Positions 57,172-64,000 of a stretch of 64,000 nucleotides of DNA are shown in pieces. The position numbers and the translations under genes are program-made. The notes below the pieces were generated by a model. It was not told the DNA's origin, searched no databases, and was given only the letters and a program-made list of their open reading frames with translations. Position 1 is the stretch's first letter, and every line of letters begins with the position of its first letter. The DNA is from Mermis nigrescens (Eukaryota; Nematoda; Enoplea; Mermithida; Mermithidae): assembly GCA_036768485.1 (NCBI GenBank), contig JAVLUZ010000401.1, positions 62,001 to 126,000 on the forward strand. Direction: 5' to 3'.

Positions 57172-57405
57172 CTAAATAAGAGTCAGTCGAGAAGTAAAAT
57201 GACAAAACGTGAGATTATTTGTTGAAGTTGCATCATGGTCGAAGTAAGCAACGATCAAAAGCGATAAGTGAATTCCAGCTTGAGCACAGAAAATAATGCT
57301 GCTTCGAACTTCAGCTAAATAATATTGCAAACGCGCGGAGTCGGAATATAATTCATACACAATGCAAGTATAAATTGCTAAGATGGAAGCAGTACCTAAT
57401 GACAT
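57172..57405 (-). CDS. Possible membrane-protein exon, unidentified (77 aa)
   Basis: The frame starts MSLGTASILAIYTCIVYELY, then SDSARLQYYLAEVRSSII, and ends SRLTLI before TAG. It has one or two hydrophobic segments separated by charged helix, and codon use includes GCG and CGT, unlike chance frames nearby. A stop lies just upstream of the ATG, and no copy exists in the other arm, so it may be a host exon caught between repeats or chance. Superficially it recalls insect chemoreceptor segments, but no motif proves this. Confidence 0.25.
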   Translation of the reverse strand: MSLGTASILAIYTCIVYELYSDSARLQYYLAEVRSSIIFCAQAGIHLSLLIVAYFDHDATSTNNLTFCHFTSRLTLI

Positions 57406-57469
57406 TCGCTACAACACTGACAAAGATAGGAATAACTACTATTTTTTGCTAACAAAAAGTTGGGTACTA

Positions 57470-58757
57470 GCAAGAAAAAATGCTCCGATGGAACAAAAAA
57501 GGTAGAATATACTTGGAACAAAGAATTATCAAGGACGTAAAAGGAGGGGACTAGAAAAAGCTCCTATCTACAAATGTCACAAAATTTGCTAAAACTCAGA
57601 AATTTCCTAAACAAAGAAAAAATGAAAGTAAGTAAATCAAAGAAAAAACCTACCTGTGCCTAAAACTGCAAGATCTGCTGAAAATCAGACTTTTTCTAAG
57701 CAACGCAAAAATCGGAGTATATTCTGCGGCCTCTGAAAAAAATAGGTGAACCTTCTCATATTGTTCACCATACAGTGGGCGGTTCCAAAATTCTGAGGAG
57801 GGTTTTCAAATTGGAATATTGGCCTTAAAAATAGTGCTATGGCGAAGAAAACACCATTTTTGAACGTTTCTTGTCGAGCTCTATCTATTGGTACCTACCA
57901 AAAAAACCCAAAAGGAGCAGAAAGATTTAAAAAATTGAATTCTGGAGGTATTGTTGGGTATTTGCGTTTTCTTGTTGGGTATTTTGCCTTAGGGTGCATA
58001 CTCCCCAAACCCCCTACGTCAAGGTATGGTGTCCAATGCTTACATATAAAGCTTATAAAATAAATCTCAAATCTGCGTTTTTGCTAATCACTTGCAACGT
58101 TAATTTATTCGATATTGTGGCTAGATAAATATTATAAAAAGTTATATCCTATGATTATTTGCGATACCGCAACGAAAGACTGTGATTTCTATATAATGCA
58201 TGCGTCCATTCAGTACTCTTCTGGCGTTTAATCCCACCAGACCACCCGGATATCATTCCTGCCCATGTAAACTGATAACCATTAGGCATGGGAGGTTAGG
58301 GTTATGCACCAGTGTTCAATCAGAAACGTCGAAAATTGCCGTTTTTCCAACATACCATAATTACTATTTTTTGACCCAGAAAAATATTGCAACATGGCGC
58401 TGCTCAGCTATGGCGATATCTGCTTTTGCAGAGCGAGTGGTTCAGTTATCTAGCCCAATGTTTTATCTTTGTTCGACAGGATGCTGCTTTCTTCTGCAGG
58501 CCGCAGAATATACTTCGATTTTTGCGTTGCTTAGAAAAAGTCTGATTTTTAGCAGATCTTGCAGTTTTAGGCACAGGTAGGTTTTTTCTTTGATTTACTT
58601 ACTTTCATTTTTTCTTTGTTTAGGAAATTTCTGAGTTTTAGCAAATTTTTTGACATTTGTAGATAAGTCCCCTCCTTTAACGTCCTTGATAATTCTTTGT
58701 TCCAAGTATATTCTACCTTTTTTTGTTCCATCGGAGCATTTTTTCTTGCTAGTAAAT
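57470..58757. mobile_element. Palindrome-ended element, GGCCGCAGAATATACTTCG family, copy 2
   Basis: Arms 57480-57742 (AAAATGCTCCGATGGAAC to ATTCTGCGGCC) and 58498-58757 (GGCCGCAGAATATACTTCG to TTCCATCGGAGCATTTTTTC) are inverted copies of about 260 bp. The core is replaced or interrupted by the dispersed repeat at 57770-58040 (related to 3295-3520) and a fragment of the same at 58320-58390. Confidence 0.75.
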
Positions 58758-58805
58758 TATATATTCAGAAAGCAGGTTTTACAAGATTGTAAAAATAGTA
58801 GTTGT

Positions 58806-58878
58806 GTTGCGACCGGGTCTCGAACCCGGGATCCACGGTTGACCGGATCGCTGCTCTAACCAACTGAGCTATCGCAGA
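58806..58878 (-). tRNA. tRNA-like sequence (pseudo-tRNA or SINE head)
   Basis: Exactly 73 nt fold into cloverleaf spacing on the - strand. D stem GCTC/GAGC and T stem CCGGG/CCCGG with loop TTCGAGA are perfect. A box TAGCTCAGTTGG and B box GGTTCGAGACC are consensus. The acceptor pairs 5 of 7, the anticodon stem has a G:T and an A:C pair, and position 33 is C instead of U; the loop would show GGT (Thr). A T-run (TATTTTT) follows 19 nt after. Pol III signals are intact but a functional tRNA is doubtful. Confidence 0.5.
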
Positions 58879-58980
58879 CGATTTCGAAAGTGTAAGTGTT
58901 CTACTTACTCTCCTACCCCTTTTGAATGAATTGGACTTTGAATCAATAGCAACCGAGCCGTTTCTACTCGAGATTTCCAG

Positions 58981-59390
58981 TGTAACATACGTCGTGGCAC
59001 ATTATGTATAATTTTATTAATAATCACCAACTATATACAAATTATAATACAATCATAGTCGAATGAATATAATTAAAGTCGGAATATCGTGAATTATCGT
59101 CGACTGCTGCTGCTCTCTGGCTTTGGTCTTGGGCTTTTATAGGACTCGCGTTATCAGTGGATGTTTACAAAAAAGGCTAAGTCGTTTATGCTACCCAAGC
59201 TAAATTGTTTAAACGTTGCATGTTTCCCATTGAATAGATAAAGTGTTTAACGTGGTCAGCGCGGAGTATAAACTAGCAAAAAATGTGTTTTGTTTACTGA
59301 GCCATCTTGTAACTTTTGTTGTTTATGCGTGTGCTTCATTCTTCATTGTTGTAATCTGCTTAGTGTATCAATTTTCATTACACACCTCCC
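58981..59390 (-). mobile_element. LTR with polypurine tract (3' end of an LTR retrotransposon)
   Basis: The - strand reads GGGAGGTG (59383-59390) then TGTAATGAAAATTG, and ends at 58981 with ATGTTACA: a 402-bp TG...CA repeat unit preceded by a PPT. The purine-rich sequence further upstream (59391-59450) fits the end of an internal region. A second LTR is not found within the window, so this is a 3' fragment. The tRNA-like sequence starts 103 bp beyond the LTR edge. Confidence 0.6.
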
Positions 59391-60044
59391 GACCTTAATA
59401 AAACTTAGGGGGTCGAGGTGGTCTTTTGTAGTGGGGAGGGAAGTCTTTGATCCGTGATAGTTTCCATGGTTGCATCCATTGTCCTTCATTGTATTGCTGC
59501 TAAGGTTGCAGCTGTCTCTTGATGCTCTTCATTGCCGACTTTGAGGATGATTGGTGTAGAATCGCATTGAAAGAAATAAGTAACACATGATTAATGAAAT
59601 CACAAATAAATGAAGGGTACAGGGATTATCATGATGGTTTGGATGCAGATTGGTACTTACATGTTTCTCTAAGACACTAGTCAAATAGTAATAGTCAAAA
59701 TGATCGGATATTTAAGAGTTAATTAAGGTTTTGAAAATCACTACGTTATTTATTACATTAGGATCCATTCACTTACGATTCATTTCATGTTTTTAGGTTC
59801 AGTGTAATGTAAAAAACTTGACTTTTTGAATACAATTAATTTTAGTTCTTAATCGATCAACAGATAATTCAGAAAAATTATTCTACATGCGTGTAATTCA
59901 AGAAGGTTCATGGCCTTTGGGTTCTCTTAATAGTAAACGAAATGGGTGTCATCAGGACAACGAGGTTGGTGATATCTTAAGCATCGTAACTTCTCTCGGT
60001 GATTACATATAAACCTTATTTGAATATTATAGTGGTGGGGTTGT

Positions 60045-60757
60045 AAAAGGAGGGGACTAGGAAAAATCTACCTAAAGTCGGAAAATCCGCTAAAAAAATC
60101 ACACTTTCTCTAAGCAACGCAAAAAATCGATGTATATTCTGCGGCCAACAGATTAAAATAAATATTCAACCATAACAATGATTGAAACAGCAGCACGATT
60201 AGCCAGTGCAGTAGCTATGGGAAATGATATTAAGTAAACTCAACAGTCTTCCAAGCCAATTGAATGAAGTAGCAAACATCGAAGGCAGGTGAAAGACATG
60301 GTTGGTTTAAAACAGTAGGAAACGCGTAAGTTGACTTGAAACAGACTTTAATGTAGATACACTAGCTGTGCCCGAAACGATTGTGTGCACTAATCAATCG
60401 GCTCCTGCTTTGCCTTGCTATAATGCTCATAAAATAAAACAACTTTAAATACAATACCTCTTAGTTTTCTATCAATCAGGTGCCAGCAATTTAAAAAAGT
60501 AACCTTGATAGATTTCGTTTGCTACACTCTTATCTGAAACTTCGAACATTATTTAAAAAAGACACTCTTTTTAGAGGCCGCAGAATACATCGATTTTTTG
60601 CGTTGCTTGAGAGAAAGTGTGATTTTTAGCAGATTTTCCGACTTTAGGTAGATTTTTCCTAGTCCCCTCCTTTTACATCCATAATAATCCACAATTCCAA
60701 GTATATTCATCTTTTTTGTTCCATCGGAGCATTTTTCTTTGCTAGTACACTACTTTT
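60045..60757. mobile_element. Palindrome-ended element, GGCCGCAGAATATACTTCG family, copy 3
   Basis: The left arm AAAGGAGGGGACTAGG...TGTATATTCTGCGGCC (60047-60147) and right arm GAGGCCGCAGAATACATCG...TTCCATCGGAGCATTTTTC (60572-60757) are inverted. The ~420-bp core matches 19376-19680 (GAAACAGCAGCA, GTAGCTATGG, CTTGCTATAATGCTCAT). The left arm is shorter than the right by ~70 bp. Confidence 0.7.
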
Positions 60758-61063
60758 AATTAGCGTGATTTCAGTACATCAGTCAGTAAACACAATCAGT
60801 AACATGCCAAAACAATGACAACAGTCCAAGAACGCGGAAAACAATATTGTTCTTAACATCAGCATTATCCTTTTTAAACAAGACAGCCTAATTGACACCC
60901 ATCCATTTTCAAATTAAAAACTGCATTAAGTTATTTCTTCTTAATGTGCAGTTCACTTATAATCAAGCACAAAAATTTAACCAACGAATTCACATTGCAA
61001 ATCCTCACTCAATCAATACACAAGCACAATGTGTTGTGACTTTTGAAATTGAAAACACCCAAT

Positions 61064-61135
61064 TTTTCAATTTTCAAATTGAAAATTGGGTCAATTTTCA
61101 AATTGAAAATTGGGTCAAATCTTCAAATTGAAAAT
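61064..61135. repeat. Tandem palindromic repeat, 24-bp unit x3
   Basis: TTTTCAAATTGAAAATTGGG is repeated three times, and each unit is itself a hairpin (TTTTCAA/TTGAAAA). The - strand or + strand peptides from it (NFQIENWV repeats) are by-products. Confidence 0.8.
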
Positions 61136-61959
61136 CGGAGTGTTTGAATTTGCGATAAAGAAAATAATCAAAAGATAGTCACTTGGTTTATTTAAGCCGA
61201 GTAATAAAATAACGACCGTCCACCAATTCCAAACTAAACGCGACTAATCTGATCACTATGAAAAAGTTTTGAAAAATGAGCTTGCTAAGCGAGAGTTGTA
61301 AACCAAGAGAAACTTAAAGTTAAAACCTACCATTAAATTATTAAGAGAATTATAAAAGATTTTAAACTTCAAGAAAATGGAAAAGGCGGGATGTTGGTAA
61401 ATTAGAAGGCAAAGTTTTTCGGCAAAAATTCAAAAACTTCACGCAAATATCAACGTAAGGAACACTAACGCTTTGATTTGGTAGTAAAATAAATTTGTAG
61501 TATAGACTACATATTAACAACAAATGAATAGTGCAAACTTTACACAACTACTAGGTGTAGAGAATACTAACAGTTTACGGCTTATTAATGTACATGATTA
61601 CAATAAAGCTGTATATCTTTGTCGACTTCTGTGCACTAGTAGTGTGATTGCTGGTTCATTTTAAACCACTTTTGCAGGCAATTTACATCAATTAAACGAT
61701 AGCTCTCCATGTGCAAGATTTTGTGAAACATATTATAAACACGGCTAAGAAAGATTTAACTTTAATGCAACCCATTTAAGACAAAATTACATCTCTTCAA
61801 TGATCTAAGGACACTTGAACATAATTTTTAAATCACTTTAGATTACTTTTGAGGGTAAACAAACTCACTTAATTGATGTCTCACATATGAATCCTTGAAA
61901 ATTTCTTGACTTCAGTTACAAAGTCTCTGCAAGTCTATCGAATTAGGTTAACACGTAAC

Positions 61960-62620
61960 GTAAACTTTACACAAACACATAGCGTAAAGAATATTTTAGT
62001 CGGATTCGTAATTTTGAGATATTGCTCCGATATTTCTTTCAACATTTATGGAAAAATGAGTCTCCATAATGTTTTAAAGACAATAAACATTAGGTTTAAA
62101 CCACTTTGCAATACTGCTGAGTGTAAGCAAGCGCGCCCAACTGACGTATATATTTCATTCCCTGTAAATTTTTATATCTCAGGAAAAATTTCGGTTTTTG
62201 CAATGCTCTAGAACAAAGGCTAAACATGCAGTGTAAAAAATTACTCGGATATTATGATCAACATTCATGAAAAAATTATGTCTCTACAATGGTCTGAGGA
62301 CATATAAACAATGAGTGTAAACTACTTTACATCACTGTTGGATGTAAACAAACGCGCCTACGTGACGTCTCACATTTGATCCTTTGAAAACTTCTAGACT
62401 CCAAGAAAAAATTAGGTTTCTGGAATGCTCAAAAACGAAGATAAATACATATGTAGTGTAAACTTCATGTAAACACCTAGTGTAAAGAAGATTTTAGTCA
62501 GATTCGTAATTTTGATATTGTTCCGATATTACGATTAATATTTATGAAAAAATTAAGTCTACATAATGTTCTATGGGCAAACTAACAATTGGTGTAAACT
62601 ACTTTACAACACCGTAGAGT
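61960..62620. repeat. Degenerate ~190-300-bp units in the right arm
   Basis: Blocks with AGTGTAAAGAA, TTAGTCGGATTCGTAATTTTGA, ATTATGAT(C)AACATT, TGAAAAAATTA-GTCT-C(A)-AATG and AGTGTAAACTACTTTAC recur at about 61975, 62240 and 62470, and also in the arm at 12780-13230. They mark internal amplification of one motif in the arms. Confidence 0.55.
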
Positions 62621-64000
62621 GTAAACATATGCGCCAGACTGGCATATCAAATTTGGTTCCTGGTCCATTTCTAGACTTGATAAACGTGTCCTTGACTCGT
62701 AACCGGAGAAGCAGGCAGAAAAAACAAGACAGAAACGCATTTAAAACTCCAAATTTTTGACTTTACACTCGCTAAATATTAATGTATAGACAATTTGCTT
62801 TGACATGCACCCGATATAAAGCACTTTATTTTTATTCTATTAGACTTATCCCGACTTCTGGACGGAGAAAGTGGCGAACAAAAAACGCAACAAAAACGTA
62901 TTTTCCATCATTTAGAACACTGTAAACTTTAAAATTCCGTACCGAACTCCCCATTGAGTTTAAAGAAATTCGGTTTGGTACAATTTGTAGCTTTTAAATC
63001 GTAGTACATTCCTGTGTGCCAAAATTCTGTTGCAAAATTATTTGGTATGATTTATCAATCAAACTTCGGAAAAAACGTGTTTTTTCGCCCATTTTTTACC
63101 TCTGATTTCGAACTTTACACCCCCATAAATAACTCAATATTGCGTTTTTTTAAATGCGGTTTGCTGCGATGTTTAGCCCCTGTGAGGCACTTTATTAATG
63201 CTGTCTTCGATTTGCACTGACTCATAAGCGGAAAAATTTGGCAGAGAAATCTTAGTTAAAATCCGTTTTTTTACACCATCCACTAGAGTGTAAACTTTAA
63301 ACCCCAGGATCTAACTCACCATAGAGCATAGAAGACTTTGCTTATATGCAGAATGTAGCCCTTGATCCGCTCTACATTTCTGTCAGAAAACATTTTAAAA
63401 ACCTCATAACCGGAGTTAGTATCGGACATAGGAAGGTTGAAAACTCGACCAAAAAGTGCTTTTTCACCCCCAGATTTTCGCACTCTTTACACTGCCGTTC
63501 GATAACTAATGCGAATTTCAAAAAACAAAAAAAGTGCCATCTGTAGAATTCATCCCTCTATTATCCTATCCTGTTCAATCCTTCGAGTCATCAATACTCA
63601 GTTGTCCACATGCCGCAGTAAAAAGGTCCCAAAATTTGTCCTATGTTATAACGTTACACAAAAAACTTTACACCTTCTTTACACAGTCAATTTTGAGTTT
63701 CAAGAAAAACAAAAAAACACGGGCAGCGAATTTTTTTATTATCTTTCTTTTAAAAAAACCGCACCTTCCAGAAGTGTCCCGTTATAGCTGTAGGGGGGTG
63801 CACAGGTGTTGGGGGTACCCAAGTATATTATAGGTACGCGCTAACGCGCTACCTAAGATTGTTCCGCGATAGTTAAAGTCATGTTTACTCTATATCCGAA
63901 CTAATGCGGTGATTTCGCCAACACCATGTACGACTTGTGAGACTTGTTTGGGTGGTAGGTTAAAACCAAGACATAAGAATGCTGACGTGGTCATCATGGT

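Larger units (their letters stand above)
54355..63855. mobile_element. 9.5-kb element with kilobase inverted arms
   Basis: The left end TAGGTAGCGCGTTAGCGCG is the exact inverse of the right end CGCGCTAACGCGCTACCTA. The arms then match inverted over about 2 kb or more (54400-56150 against 61500-63830): AACACCTGTGCACCCCTACA, AAGGTGCGGTTTTTTTTAAA, TTCGCTGCCCGTGTTTTTTG, AACGTTATAACATAGG, GGCATGTGGACAACTCAGTA, TTTAAAGTTTACACTCTAGT. Degenerate repeats with GTGTAAA fill the inner arms. The middle holds MITE, SINE/tRNA-like, LTR and palindromic-element insertions. There is no transposase frame and no target duplication at the edges. Confidence 0.7.

Noticed and set aside
60892..61131. 79-codon + frame ending in NFQIENWV repeats
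   Set aside because: The end is produced by the 24-bp palindromic tandem repeat, and the start has chance composition.

Overview
The window reads as a repeat-dense, AT-rich animal genome. Short spliced exons with GT-AG borders are separated by kilobase introns packed with transposons. Two host genes can be named. One is an ERI3-like DEDDh 3'-5' exonuclease on the + strand: coding exons 6671-7057 and 11377-11763, 257 aa, all five catalytic residues visible. The other is an ephrin on the - strand: exons 25697-25814, 24517-24688 and 23147-23257, and probably a further exon at 18546-18994. Ephrin plus ERI3, an APE-type LINE, tRNA-derived SINEs and mariner, hAT and LTR elements point to an invertebrate, most likely an arthropod. 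A hemipteran is a guess only. A third gene is represented by a 36-codon terminal exon at 107-217.

Layout. 1-6500: terminal exon, then hAT-type elements (501-691 and 1702-3127, both with perfect 8-bp target duplications) and dispersed repeats. 6500-11800: the ERI3-like gene, whose 4.3-kb intron holds two hAT-type elements. 12400-14400: one arm of a long inverted-repeat family with a nested MITE. 16400-18400: a mariner relic split by an element with terminal arrays of a GTGGGTCTAGCGGGAC unit. 18500-25800: ephrin, with its introns filled by hAT copies, a SINE with 23-bp target duplications and other repeats. 26000-39000: mostly non-coding, with mariner relics, an 8-bp-TSD hAT element, two more copies of the GTGGGTCTAG element (one with a 124-codon leucine-rich-repeat-like frame) and a decayed coiled-coil coding stretch. 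39244-41822: a fold-back element with a decayed C2H2 zinc-finger gene. 42500-43220: minisatellites. 44071-51787: a hAT fragment split by a 6.9-kb minus-strand LTR retrotransposon. 52092-52700: a LINE endonuclease fragment. 54355-63855: a 9.5-kb element with kilobase inverted arms, holding smaller palindromic elements, a tRNA-like sequence and an LTR.

The two named host genes are not functionally linked by their positions; they are neighbours on opposite strands with converging 3' ends. The strongest unexplained signals are (i) a mobile element family that carries an LRR-like gene fragment between arrays of a short repeated unit, (ii) a fold-back element with a zinc-finger relic on both arms, (iii) a GC-rich palindrome of the form GGCGC-N(1-3)-GCGCC scattered through otherwise unrelated AT-rich repeats, and (iv) the 9.5-kb inverted-repeat element. 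Family names rest on motifs read by eye. No database search or folding was run, and element edges without a stated target duplication are approximate.
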